Assembly: GCF_038396675.1 (NCBI RefSeq) | Contig: NC_088932.1 | Location: forward strand, 24,443,501 to 24,507,500 | Source: Hydra vulgaris | Taxonomy: Eukaryota; Cnidaria; Hydrozoa; Anthoathecata; Hydridae | Reading direction: 5' to 3' | DNA: 64,000 nt | Position numbers and translations under genes: made by a program | In this document: in pieces, positions 37,720 to 52,400 of the stretch | Numbering within the stretch: position 1 is the stretch's first letter | How the letters are laid out: every line of letters starts with the position of its first letter | The notes under the pieces: generated by a model | Seen by the model: the letters and a program-made list of their open reading frames with translations, nothing else | Database searches by the model: none | What the model was told of the DNA's origin: nothing

Positions 37720-37815
37720 ATCGAGTTGCATATTTGAAATCAAAATGAGCAATGCTATTCAAAAAACAAATTGTTTGCTTGGCGCCAGAAATTTTTTTTT
37801 TTTTTGTTGACCTGC
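37720..37815. repeat. Copy of a dispersed repeat also found at 59.8 and 60.3 kb
   Basis: GAGTTGCATATTTGAAATCA and the following CAAAAAACAAATTGTTTG recur at 60304-60360 and, inverted, at 59800-59865. All three end in TTTTTTGTTGACC. Confidence 0.9.
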
Positions 37816-39264
37816 GTAATAATACAGTAATAATCATTGTAATAATAACAGTAGTAATAACAAGAACAACTACAATTATAATAATAACAGTAAAAATTTA
37901 CAACAGTAACAATAATAAAAAACTAGCAGTAAGCAACTCCTAATATGGGTAATGAGTAATTAATCATTAAATATATAATTAATAAATAAATCATTATTAA
38001 CAAAAACATATTAATAACTTGATATATTATCTAAAAAATTAAATACAAATTTATCTATAAATAATATTTTAACTTTGACTCCCTATCAGTAATGTCATTG
38101 TTTATAGTTAACGCATAAAGACCGAATTAACATCAGTTAAGTTCTTTTTAAAAATCTGTCACAACACAGGTACCAGAAAAAAAAAGTCAAGTAAAGCCTG
38201 CAAATATCTAAAAAAAAGAAATGAAAAAAAAAATTACAATTTTTAATTAGGATAATAATATATAACAGAAAATATAAAGAATAAGGATAATAATATATAA
38301 CAGAAAATATAAAGAATAAAAAAATAGCTATAACAGCCTAGGTCTATCACACGAAACACAGTAACAATAGTGCATAGCATAAAATATTTGTAAGCACACA
38401 TTACTGTCTTCAGAGTAATTAAAAAAAGAAAAGATTATAAAAAGGCTAGACAACACAATGTAGTAACACTGGCAAATAACACCACAACATAATAAGATAT
38501 TTTGTTAACTAAAATACTTGAACTAAAAGATTTTATTACAATATTTGAATAATTGAGGGACAATTATAGTTAAACAATTTGAACAACTATACCATAAAAT
38601 AGCAAGCAACTTTTAAAATATTTCTTATAAATGGTTATTATCAATTGTGGTATTAAGAAATATGAAGAACTTAGTAATTACATAAGTTTTATTTTCTCTC
38701 TCATCTTAGATAGAGAGAGAGGGAGAGAAAGAAAGTGTTTCCAAAGCAGCATGTTCAAAAAAGTAAAAAAACACGCAATAAATAGTAGTAACTGGTAAAT
38801 ACATAAAGTATATATCTAATATAAAATAAATCTAATATAAAATTAAAAAAAAAAGTAAACTTACTCAAATCTTTCGAATTGCACAAAAAATAGCTTTCAG
38901 CTCTTTTCAATTGCACTAAAAAATAAACCAAAACTTGCTTGGCTAAGTTGCCTAGTTCTTAAGAATCTGAAAACAAATAAGTAAAAAACCAAGAACAAAC
39001 AAATATCATCATTTATTTTATAGATCAAAATTAATGCAACATGGAAAGAAAAATATCATATTTTTAGAAAATTCTTTCGAAAAACTTAGATACATGAAAA
39101 AGGTTTTGTTTAAAATATTACAAAAGTTTTTGTACGATAAAAAAAACTTTCAGAAAAACAAAAAAAAGTGTTAAGAAAGGTATCAGAAAACCAAATTACA
39201 ATAACGTGTTGCTTTTCCTTTGCTTTTTATAACAGCTCTCAATCAATCCAGCATAGAATGATTC
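37816..39264. other. AT-rich interior of the nested block
   Basis: A 35-bp tandem duplication (AGGATAATAATATATAACAG start) sits at 38248-38317. A GAGA-rich patch is near 38711. No gene is recognised. Confidence 0.55.
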
Positions 39265-40222
39265 ATGACTTAAACAATTCTATGCACTCTTTATGGCCAC
39301 TTTCATCTGTGGTTTGTTCAATTTCCAATTCTGACCATAAATGCTTAGTTGGGTTGAGATATGGACTTAAAGCTGGTGTTTTGGTCACTCCAGGACAGTT
39401 GTAGAGCATCCAGAGCCGTGTATCAAAAGTACTATGCTTCGGATCATTGTCCTGGTAGTACTTATATACACCAGTCAACCCCAATTTTTCAGCACTTTAA
39501 TTTCAGTTTTGTTTTAGGAAATCAATATAAACACAGATGTTCATGGTAGTTTCTATAAAATACAATTTACCAACCCCAGAAGCCGCTATATGGCCCTAAA
39601 CTATGACACCGCCCCCACCATGTTTGACTGTTGCTACCATATTTCGCATTTCTAACTCTGCATTCGGTCTTCTCCAAATAATTACATGTCCATCCGATCC
39701 AAACAAATAAATTTGCTCTCATCAGCAAAAATTACAGTCTCTAGAACTCTTTAGGCATCAAAAAATACTATTTAGCAAATTCTAAACGTGCTTTTTGAAT
39801 CTTTTCGAAATGAAGAGCTTCTTTCTCGCTACTCTTCCATAAAAATTTTGTTTCTTTAAACATCGTCTCAATGTTTGCACACTTACAGTTTGTCCTAGAT
39901 CAAGTTCTAAATCCTTAGTCAAATTAGGAGCGCTCAGCTTTGGCTGCATCTTGATTTTTTGTACCAACCATTTCTCAGTTCGTTTTGAAAGAACTTTTAG
40001 GCGGCCAGTTTTTGGTTTATTTTGAACAGAACCCTCAGTAGAAAATTTTTTTATGATAGACTGAACTGTGGATTTTGGCATACAAAGCATTTCTTTTATC
40101 TGTGACAGTGATTTCCCATTTTGATAGTGAGAAACAACAAGATTCTTCATCACTTCTAGCAACTCTTTTTTAGTAGGCTTCATTTTCAAAATTACCAATT
40201 TTATATTGCACAAAATGTCCAA
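39265..40222 (-). pseudogene. Tc1-like transposase, near full length, inactivated
   Basis: The minus strand reads from ATG at 40222: an N-terminal paired helix-turn-helix (SLSQIKEMLCMPKSTVQSII, then GRLKVLSKRTEKWLVQKI and VSVQTLRRCLKKQNFYGR). Several stops follow in the 39780-39490 stretch, where the first catalytic Asp survives in a FADESKF block. The C-terminal third is open at 39484-39263: SAEKLG, KYYQDNDPKHS (second Asp) and SPYLNPTKHLWSEL. The third catalytic Glu of NPIE is replaced by Lys (NPTK). No terminal repeats were identified. Confidence 0.9.
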
Positions 40223-40529
40223 TGGCGTTTAAAAATAACAATTTTATTTACGCTGAAAACAAAAACATTGAAAATATAAAGCTAATGTAAACATAAACAA
40301 CAGATAAGGGGATCATATGAAGCCTTTTGTAACAAAAAACTGATTTTTCATATTTATTAATTTTTTGATGTAATTTTTTTAAAATTAGGCGTTATTTCTT
40401 TTGTTATAAATTAAATAAGGATAGGTGAGGCGATTTCAACAAGAATTTTTACTAATAAATACGTTTAAGTGTTTTAAATAAGATGGTAAGTATAAAATAT
40501 TTCACTGTACGAACGCTTTTGTCATCTTC

Positions 40530-40532
<3 letters not shown>

Positions 40533-40599
<67 letters not shown>
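40533..40599. repeat. (TA)n microsatellite
   Basis: Dinucleotide run. Confidence 0.97.
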
Positions 40600-40602
<3 letters not shown>

Positions 40603-41074
40603 TACAAATTTTTGTGTAGGCAACACTATTTTGTTGCTAGCAACACTGTGTTTTGCATGTTTTGACAAGTAAAACCGTGAAATTGTGTTCAGTTCCATTT
40701 GTAGAGTTTATTAAGGGGTATACTCCTCCATAAATTAAAAAAAAAAATCAAAAAAAAAAAAAACTGATTTAGATAATTAAATAATGGGGGTTTCGGAAAT
40801 CATAATGGTTTTACCTGAAAATATCTATAAATACCAAAACTTTTTGTTTTTAAGAGTTGGGTACAAAAAAGAGAAAATTTGGTAACCATAAAAAAATCAC
40901 TTGTAAACCAAAACAACGTATTAATTTCACAAGTTAAAAGCATTTTTGACTTCTTGTTAGACTTGTTAACAATTTATTTTTGGCATATCAAGACTAAGTT
41001 CGTTTTTGTTGATTTGTAGCTCATTTTTTGTCGCATTTTCTTGCTAGAAATTATATACTTTTTAGTTTTCAAAC

Positions 41075-42557
41075 ATGGTTAAAGCTGATCGAATTAAAGT
41101 AAGAACTAAGCGAGCAGGCAAAAAAAGAAGATTTTTAATAGAAAAGTTTTACGTAGCAGTGTGAGTGTAAATAATGTAAATTTTCCATCTTTAAGTGTAA
41201 ATATCGAATTACCTGTAAATAGTCAAACTGACATTTTCGATACGCCAAGCTCTTCTCTTTGCAAAGTTGAGGCAGTCATTAACTCAACATCAAAAAAATA
41301 TACCAATACTAAAAACAAAGTTCTGACAGGATATAGAATTATTGATTGTTCGATTTTTTATGATGTTATTAGCGCTTTGAGCTGTCCAACTTGTTTCCAA
41401 ACGACTTTAGCAATCATTGAAAAAAAAGCAAAAAGCAAGGACTTGCAAGTGAACTTTCTATTATTTGTTTAAAGTGTAAATATCAAAATGGCTTTTACAC
41501 TTCTAAGTTAATTAATAAAAAAGTAAACTTTGATATAAACAATCGAACAGTATATACAATGAGGACTCTTGGATTAGGACATTCCAGCGTAGGGGATTTT
41601 CATCATTGAATGGTGTATTTGCAGCACTTTCAATAGACAGTGGGAAAGTTTTAGATGTTGAGGTGATGAGTCGAATATGCAGAAGGTGCTCCTTAAATCA
41701 AAAGCTTTCTAAAAAAGATCCTACTGCTGATGCTGAGTGGAGAAATTTCCACATTTGTAAAATGAATTTTGTTGGTTCTGCAGGTGGAATGTAGTGTGAA
41801 GAAACCAGTCGTATTTTCCAGCGATCAATTAAAAAACATAAGTTGCAATACATTAATTTTTTAGGTGATGGAGATAGCAAAAGTTACAATAGTGTCAAGG
41901 ATGTTTATCCAATTATTAAAGTAAATAAATTAGAATGTGTGGCACTATCAGAAGCGTGTTGGAACCAGACTCCGGAAATTGAAAAAAAAAGTTAGGGGGA
42001 CTGGGCGGTCGTGGTAGATTGGCAGATGCAACAATTGATCGACTGTGGCAAATAGACAGAATACTGGTAATTTAGTTGCCATAAAATCAGCAGCGCTTGC
42101 TACCCTATTTCACGTTGCATCATCAAAAGCAAATAATTAGCACTATCCACATTGTCCAACAGGCGTAGGTAGCTGGTGCAAATTTAACAGAGACAAAGCA
42201 AATAGCACTAACACCTACAAGCCAGGACCTGGTCTACCTTTAGAGGTTGTATACAAGATCAGACCTGTGTTTGAAGAGCTCACAAAAGAAGTTGAACTTA
42301 AAAAATGTCTGCACGGTAAAGCGCAAAATGCAAATGAGTCTTTCCATGGGAAAATTTGGGATCGCATATCAAAAACAAAATATGTCTCGCTGACTTTGCT
42401 TAAGTTTGGTGTTTATGATGCTGTTGCCAATTTTAACATTGGGATGAAGTCTTCAATTCTAATATATGAAAAACTGAACATGGTTCCAGGTTTTTATACA
42501 CAAAACGGTTCTAACGACATAAATAAAACATGCATTAAATGGTCGATCTATAAATAG
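41075..42557 (+). pseudogene. PF20700-type (Mutator/Kolobok-like) transposase, decayed
   Basis: It starts MVKADRIKVRTKRAGKKRRF, then shifts frame near 41150. The N-terminal domain ends with LSCPTC (about 41380-41397). The core includes MNGVFAALSIDSGKVLDVEV and CRRCSLNQKL, FVGSAGGM followed by a TAG at 41792-41794, FQRSIKKHKLQYINFLGDGD, then PTGVGSWCKFNRDK (about 42159-42200) and an open end at 42267-42557 with KKCLHGKAQNANESFHGKIWDR. Single stops and shifts rather than large losses inactivate it, and it is better preserved than the 14218-15830 copy. The family's DSW block before the first acidic residue is damaged. The stop is at 42555-42557. Confidence 0.85.
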
Positions 42558-42816
42558 GTACGTGTGTAAACATTTATTTATCTAAGTTTTATATATGGTT
42601 CGAAAGAGCTTTGAATTTGTAATAAAATGGTGAAAACTTTATGTAAAAAGAATAATTACAAAAAAAGTTATGCTCATTTAAGTAACATTATTTTTTATGA
42701 AGCATTGCTTAAGAAAAATGCAACTTACGTATAAAACTCGCGTTGGGCTAACGGCAGCTTTGTAATAGAACTATTGTTAATTTGCGCATAATTTTGCATA
42801 GTGAAATGTGCAAAAC

Positions 42817-45359
<2,543 letters not shown>

Positions 45360-45501
45360 GATGCACTAAATTAAATTCATAATACTACTATTTAATTGGG
45401 TCGGCTATTAATCCTAACTAAATAATTTAAAAAATCACTATTAATCTATAAAAAAAATTTTTAAACATATGTATAATTTTTATATATCATATATAGCTTA
45501 A

Positions 45502-46394
45502 GGTGGCTGTATGGTAAATTATGGGTATGGAAAAAGCTGAGAAAATACTGTTTTTGTTTTTAATGATTTTTATGTAGAATCATCATAAAATAGTGTTAAA
45601 TAATTTTAATTTTAGCATTTTAAATTATTTTTTTCAGAATTTTGCCTTTAAACTAATTTTGGTGGAGGAAAAGAGCCATCCAAAAAATATTTATATATAT
45701 ATATATTTATATATATTATATATATATATATATTTATATATATTATATATATATATTTATATATACAGTCGTCCCCCGGTTAACGAACTTAATTCGGAGT
45801 ACAAACTAGTTCGTTATCCGAAAAGTTCGTTAACCGAAACGCGTTTTCCCATAGGCCGCCATTAAAAAATTTTTAATTGGTGGACTTTGCCGAAATAATG
45901 GGGGAAAAAATTCAAAAAATTGTCCAACTTGATACATAAAATAGGCAAAGGTGAAATGATTGAAACCTGAGATTTATGCACTTTTAAAAATTGAAACAAA
46001 TTGAAATTGTGCATGAAAATTGCTTGTCAAAGTTTTAGAAAAAACTAAAAATTGAACATGAACATTGCTTATCAAAAAATGAAAATTATGCATAAAAATT
46101 ATGCATGAAAAATATTAGTGAAACAAGAAAAGAAAAAAATGAAACAACAAAAGCACACCCAGCACAACCATTCACCTCCCAGGCTTCCATGACACTCACA
46201 AAACTGAGGGGGAAATGCTGGACGGCGCGCCCAACCTTCACGCGCGTGTGCACGCCATTTGGCGGTCCCGGTTCGTTAACCGAGTTCCGGTTCGTTAACC
46301 GGGGGAGGATTTTGGGCAAACTTTCGGTTCGTTAACCGAAAGTTCGCTAACAGGGGGGTTCGTTAACCGGGGGACGACTGTATATATAACCACC
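45502..46394. mobile_element. TTAA-flanked MITE with GGTGG ends
   Basis: TTAA lies outside both ends (45498-45501 and 46395-46398). Ends GGTGGCTGTAT and (complement) GGTGGTTATAT match at nine of eleven. They resemble the GGTGGTAGGGTTATAA end of the 14020-16358 element. A Tigger-like MITE fills most of it. Confidence 0.7.
45766..46380. mobile_element. 615-bp pogo/Tigger-like MITE with CAGTCGTCCCCCGG ends
   Basis: TA flanks both ends and the terminal inverted repeats (CAGTCGTCCCCCGGTTAACG start) are identical over 23 bp. The word GTTCGTTAACCG recurs several times near both ends. The interior is GC-rich compared with its surroundings and has no transposase; open frames in it are not genes. Confidence 0.93.
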
Positions 46395-47347
46395 TTAATT
46401 ATACTTGTTAGTTTTTGTGTAAATCATTTAACAATTATAGAAAAAGAAAACACAAATATTCTTAGTAGTAAAAGGCTATTAAAAAAAATTTTGTGTAACA
46501 GTTCTAATAAAATATATCATTATAATGAATAAAAAAGCAAAAATGCTGAATTCTTCACTGTCAAAAACCGCCCCTCCCCTAACACTATGTAACGGAAGTG
46601 GAAATACATACCTCCACTGCGCAAAACAATAGGGTATGTGAGGTCCCATGATGCACTAAATTAAATTCAACAATCATAATACTACTATTTAATTGGGTCG
46701 GCTATTAATCATTATTAAATAATTTAAATAATCACCATTAATTTATAAAAAATCGTTTTATTTGAAATTTTCAACAAATTTTCCTTTTTATAAAAGCTGT
46801 GTTTTAAACGGAACAGAATTTTTAAATACTTATGAATAAAACAGTATGGCTAATTTAATTTTTTTCAAAAAATGTACTTTTTTCTATTGTCAACTTTAGA
46901 GCACAAGTCTTCAGGCCCAGAACCTTTTTTAAATCTCAAACAAAACAACAAAAGCACACCCAGCACAACTCTCTTCTGTTTAAAACACTCATAAATCTAT
47001 TCTAATTGTGTTTCCAAAGTTTCATTCAGCTTTTTTTTATTAGCTTTTGCTAAAACTTGACCAGCGCAAATCTTATTTTTTGCTTATTTTTGGAGATTTT
47101 TACGGTTACTACAGCAACCGTTGACCAATTTTTTTAATTTTCTACATTTATGCTATGGTTAATCATTTTATGTCAAAAGTTGTTATTTGTTGTCAATACT
47201 TAAAAATGGGGGAGTATACCCCTTAAGTGAAAGACTTCTTTGAAGTAGTTTTTCCAAAAATATACATTATTTCAACTTTTTTAATTTTCTTTTACATATT
47301 TTTGTAGTGTGTTTATTTGTCTTTTAAATTTTTTAAAGTTTCTGACA

Positions 47348-48239
47348 ATGGGTAAAAAAAAGATGTAAATGTTTTTAAAAAAAGTGAAATAATGTCACTT
47401 TTAAGCAACACTAACTATTCTCAACCAGAAATTTCAAGAAGAATTGGCGTTTCTAGGCAGACTGTGCAAAGAATAGCATCTAAAATAAAAAATGGCAAAA
47501 ATATATATCCACACTCCGTAAAAACTGTAAAGGAAAACGCCCTACAACGCCAAGGTCTGAGAGAATTATCAGGAATATTTGCTTGGAGAATAGAAATAAA
47601 CCCATAAAAATAATCACAACATTGATTAAAAATGCTGGAATTAATATTAGTAATCGCACAGTCAGGAGACGCTTAGATGAGTTAGGATTTAAGTGTTACC
47701 GTCCTGCAAAAAAAACAAATTAACGCCTGTCATAAAGGATAAAAGACTAAAATGGGCAAAACACCGCAATATGACAACAGATGATTGGAGAAAGGTATTT
47801 ATTTCTTAAACATGTCATTTTCTGCTTTATTTCTCGATTTTCTTTAGATTAATGAAAGACTAACATTTTTTGAAACATTTGTTTTCAGGTGTGCTTTTCT
47901 GATGAATCCATGTTTCAGATCTTGGACGACAAAATCTCATCTGATGGCGAATTTATATTTATGCAAGATTCTGCCCCATTCCATACGGCAAAATCCATTA
48001 AAAAGTTTCTTGGAGAAAAAAAAGTTCCGCTGCTGGATTGGCCAGGAAATTCCCCGGATCTTAATCCTATAGAAAACCTGTGGGAGCTATTAAAACGGCA
48101 GGTTTCTTCAAAAGAACTGGTGGCAAATAAAACCCAGCTTATTGAAAAACTAATTGAAGGTTGGCATCGAAACCCTCACATAAAAGAATTGGCACAGAAA
48201 TGCATTGATAGCATGCCACGGACAGTAGAAGCTGTTTAG
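47348..48239 (+). pseudogene. Tc1-like transposase with a 94-bp intron and an internal deletion
   Basis: ATG 47348 starts MGKKK; a frame change gives the helix-turn-helix YSQPEISRRIGVSRQTVQRI (about 47410-47470) and a basic linker. Near 47790 the reading WRKV is split by a GT...AG intron (47795-47888, donor GTATTT, acceptor TTTTCAG) and continues VCFSDESMFQILDDK with the first catalytic Asp. The sequence then jumps directly to FIFMQDSAPFHTAKS, so about 80-100 residues are missing. GNSPDLNPIENLWELLKRQV retains the third Glu, and the frame ends at TAG 48237-48239. The right terminus is probably near 48459, where CTCACTGTA meets a (TA)n run. The left part is cut by the TTAA element. Confidence 0.85.
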
Positions 48240-48457
48240 CAGCATAGGATGGATTTACAAAATATTGATAACATTACAATTTTTAAATATAAAAAAAAAA
48301 TTCGCTTGTTTTTATATTTATATTTGATAATAAAAAACTATTCTTAAAATTTTTAATTATTTTTTACCGTAAACCTTTATTTTTTTTTACATTATGGATA
48401 AAATTTCACAAAAATGTGTAGAAAACTCAATGGGCCTATTTCAATGGCTACTCACTG

Positions 48458-48458
<1 letters not shown>

Positions 48459-48540
<82 letters not shown>

Positions 48541-48690
48541 TATATATATATACATAAAGAAATACACGCGTTAACACTATACTATACGTAACTATACTAT
48601 ACGTAATACACTACTATATACGCACAGTATACACTACACTATACTATACGTAAACACTACTACTATATACGCACATATACAATTTAGCTG
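48459..48690. repeat. (TA)n followed by ACTATACTATACGTAA minisatellite
   Basis: The TA run ends near 48552. From about 48575 the phrase ACTATACTATACGTAA and ACTACTATATACGCACA repeat irregularly to about 48680. Confidence 0.9.
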
Positions 48691-49289
48691 TATTTTTACT
48701 CTTATTAATAGTTAAAATAGAGCTAAAACATCTAATACAAATACAACAATGATGTCATCATAAATTTAAATTAAAAACTCAAACAAATGTCAAAATTTAT
48801 ATCTGAATGTGTAACTAATGGATAAAAGTAAAATATTTGTACTTACCAGCGTAACGGTTATATTAAAAGGTGAAGGAGAGATTTAGTTTAAAAGTTTAAT
48901 TAAAAGGTAAAAAAGCGTTTGAAAGAAGAAAAAAAGATAAATTGCTTCAAATTAAATTTAACTCTATTCACTTAGACCACACAACTAAACATTTACATAA
49001 AATATAATTATAAGTACATTTATAAAACTTACGGGAAACTTTTACGATTCAAAAACATGCAGTATACAGTCGGTTAATGGTTGGCACAGTATGCCAACAG
49101 TTAGCCAACTATAACCAATACTGGCCCGTCAGGTGGACCAACTAAAGCGTGTTTACTGGGTAGTCTGATTCAGAGAATACACCACAACTTGCAACACCAC
49201 AACTTTTCATATTAACACCAATACAATTTCCTGCACCACTTGCAATTCAATTTGCATAAATTGCAGACAATCTAAAGACTTCTAGGACT
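48691..49289. other. AT-rich DNA including the right CCCAGTAAACA end
   Basis: No gene is recognised; the putative element end is at 49160. Confidence 0.55.
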
Positions 49290-49470
49290 TTAAACCAATT
49301 TACAGAGATAAACTAATTGACAAAATCTGCATTGTTTTGAGAACAGAGTTGACCAATTTACTCGGTGCTCCAAAAGAGATTTTTGACAAAGTTTGATTTT
49401 GTAGATCATACAAGATTTGTTTGCTTTGATACTACTGCAAACAAAACAGGAAAGATTCGTAGTTTAATAT
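49290..49470 (+). pseudogene. Fragment of a multi-copy gene family with FDTTA-N-TG motif
   Basis: Two frames on the plus strand read YRDKLIDKICIV and TNLLGAPKEIFDK, then DHTRFVCFDTTANKTGKIR. I recall uncharacterised cnidarian and arthropod repeats with DRLPV, QLLGVPK and CFDTTASNTG in the same order, probably transposon-encoded. It is a short decayed piece with at least one frameshift and a poly-stop continuation. Confidence 0.45.
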
Positions 49471-51900
49471 AGAGGTAATAGCAAATTCTGTATTAAAAGT
49501 AAACTAGAAATTTATTCAAAGTTTCAATTTAATATTTTAATTCAGTTTCATTTAATAAGTTAAAGTGTGATTTATTTATAGTTATAATTACTTTGGGCTA
49601 AGATTGGGTATTTGAAAATCCATGCTGATGCTTGCATTCAGACATCAGTGCAGTAAAACATCAGATAGAGGCAATTATTAATCATTTTTTGGATAGCTGT
49701 AACTATTGAGCAGGCCAAAAAATTAATTTTTTATTTATGTTAAAATTCCCCTCAATGAGGATAATAAGAATAAGATGGTTTACTGTTCACATCCTCCATT
49801 CACTGTTGCCACCCACACTTTACACTTACAAATACTAAGTAAAATTTTTTGTTCATATAAATAAAAAAATTTGTAAATAGAAACAAGATTGGTGTGTTAA
49901 ATATAGATAGCAGGAGGGGCTTTCTCCAATAAAGTAGGGTGGTGGGAGATGAAGCTAGGTTTACCCTAACACACTAAGAATTAAAATTCGTCTATTTTAA
50001 ATCAAGCATATATAATCTGAAGAAGCTTGAAAAACATTTTTTAGGTTTTGATACTAGTCAATTACAATTTAAATGTCATGGAAGAGCTAATTTAACTGAT
50101 GTATTGACACCAGTGACATTGGCAATGTCATTCAATTATGTCACATACCTTTTAGATAAAAAAAACTTACATGTTTTATTAAAGTTTGCAAAATTTTGAT
50201 ACCAAAAGTGCTGGTGAAAAAAGTTAGATGAAATTTTACATGAGCTTATAAAAAGTATAAACTTAAGAAGAAGAATAGGAAAGAAAAGAAAAGAGCATAT
50301 CTTCAATATTTACTTAATACAGGAAACAGTTTTTGATATCACTTAATATCACTTAAGTGTATATTTAATATGGGGCTAATCAATATAATAAAAAAATGTC
50401 AACTTTAAAAAGGTATAACTAATTTTTTTTAAAGAATACTGCTAATTTAATATAAAACAGCATAAAAACATTTTACCATACTGGTTAAACGCAAACTTTC
50501 AAAAACTTGGAATAGAACTTTAGCACAAAAACCAGTTCCGTAAAACGCAAAATTTGGCATACCTATATCATATAGTTTGCTGTTGTATAAATTAGAGCTA
50601 CTTTAACAATGTGTGTCTCACCTAAACTATTTTTCAACATTTCAAGAACGTAAATTTTATATCAAAACTTTTAAAAGGTCTATTCAATTCCTAATATTGA
50701 ATAAATGTTTGATATTTACAAAATTCGTTCGTACTTGAAATCCAAAATTGCAAAAGTAAACGAGAATATAAAATAAACATAAAGCTAAAGAAACATCTTT
50801 AGCTTTATGTTTCTTTCATTAAAGTACTTCCTTAGGTTAATGCGTTTTACCGTATTTTATGGGTTGTACTTACGGGGTTTGTAATAATGATAATTTGATC
50901 TGAGTTTTTTTTATTGTTACTTTAATTATTTAGGTGCTCCAAGAAGTGGATGAGGGACCTCTAGTTTTCAAGCTAGAACATCAGGCAAGTTATTTCCTTC
51001 CATGCTATTTTTGCTATTTTTCTTATTACAGCTTTAGGAAACGGTTATATAGTACCAAGAGTAATGTTTGATGAAATGGTTCTTCATTCATTTGTGATTT
51101 TCAAATTTAATTGTATCCACATGTTTTGGACATTTGTTTCGACACAGTTTGTTGGTTCACTGAAGCAGTTAAATATTGTTACTGGTCCATCGGTAAAGAC
51201 TATTTGAGACTTGGACGACCTGTAATCATAATATTATTAACGAACAATCTGTGCATTTTATTCAAAAGCTTGAATTTAGTCTCAGTTTAATAATTTTTAA
51301 CTGAGATTTTAAAAATCATATTGAAAATAGTTCAATACCATATATTAGTGCTGTTTAAAAACATTGTCAATTGAAATATTCACAAGCCAATTGATGTGAA
51401 CCCACTCAAATTGTTAATTAGCGTTAATGCTTTTAACCAAGTTAGTCCCAAGTACAAGCTAAAAATCTACTTTATGATGATACAAGCGTTTATAAGGTGC
51501 ATAAACACCAAAATTTTAAAGGTTGAGGTCTGTGTAATGTATCTGGTGGTAAAGTAAGTAAACTCCTTTTGCTGCATCAATTAAATTATTTGTCAAATAT
51601 GGTTCAAGATTGTTTAAAGCTAAAAAAATAAGATTCTCTTTCGATGAGTTTGCAAAGAAAAAAAAAGATGAACTAAGACTCAGATCATCCAAGTTATCCA
51701 TCCGGTTGGCTGGACTATGCAGGCATAACTTAAAGGTTCATCCTTTAGAAATATATCCTTGAAATGAACCAGTAAATATAAATTAGACGGAGTTACTAAA
51801 GTACTGATTTGCATGTAGTTAAAAGTGTTCCACGTTCAGCACTGGTGACAGCAGATAGTTGTTCACCTTTTTTTGCTATTACATTTTTGTGCAATTGAAC
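49471..51900. other. AT-rich spacer with one strong hairpin
   Basis: A perfect 16-bp inverted repeat with a 6-base loop is at 50775-50812 (AAACATAAAGCTAAAG arms). Open frames here are short and not recognised. Confidence 0.5.
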
Positions 51901-51901
51901 T

Positions 51902-52076
51902 ATTGTCATCCCGAACTGTTGTCATCCCGAACTGTTGTCATCCCGAACTGTTGTCATCCCGAACTGTTGTCATCCCGAACTGTTGTCATCCCAAGCTGTT
52001 GTAATCCCGAAATGTTGTCATCCCGAACTGTTGTCATCCCGAACTGTTGTCATCCTGAACTGTTGTAATCCCGTTT
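51902..52076. repeat. 16-bp tandem repeat, about eleven copies
   Basis: The unit GTTGTCATCCCGAACT repeats head to tail; most copies are identical and three carry one or two changes. Because 16 is not a multiple of three, the frame cycles. Confidence 0.98.
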
Positions 52077-52400
52077 TGTCAATATTCCAGATCTGATGAT
52101 ACAAAAACTGAAATTTTTGCAATAAAACTTTAATGGTGTTGTAAAATAATTGTGCCAATATAAAAATTTTCATTGAACTTGAAGTGTACAGATTGCTTTT
52201 AAATTTTCCATCAGCGGGTGTGTTAGCTTTCTCTATCTTTTTATGCAGTGTTGACTTGTTGAATTCAAATATTCTAGCAGCTTTCCGTTCCAAAGGATTT
52301 TATTTTGAACTTGAAATAAAATTCTAAGTTCTGCAATTCTGGCAATTGATTTTTTGTTAGCATCCACTGTTTTTTTCATTTCAGAGAATTTTTGATATTT
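52050..52400 (-). pseudogene. Deleted pogo/jerky-like transposase fragment
   Basis: The minus strand from about 52370 reads KKSIARIAELRI, then in a shifted frame ERKAARIFEFNKSTLHKKIE, a psq-type helix-turn-helix. Some 40 residues later comes HQIWNIDKTGLQ, the first catalytic block (usually NIDETG; here Glu is Lys). The DNA-binding arm between them is largely deleted. Coding similarity stops where the 16-bp tandem array begins. Confidence 0.7.

Noticed and set aside
46086..46335. Two overlapping frames of about 76 codons
   Set aside because: They lie inside the GC-rich interior of the Tigger-like MITE and mirror each other; no protein features.
51902..52076. CRISPR-like array
   Set aside because: Sixteen-base units abut directly with no spacers; it is a simple satellite in eukaryotic DNA.
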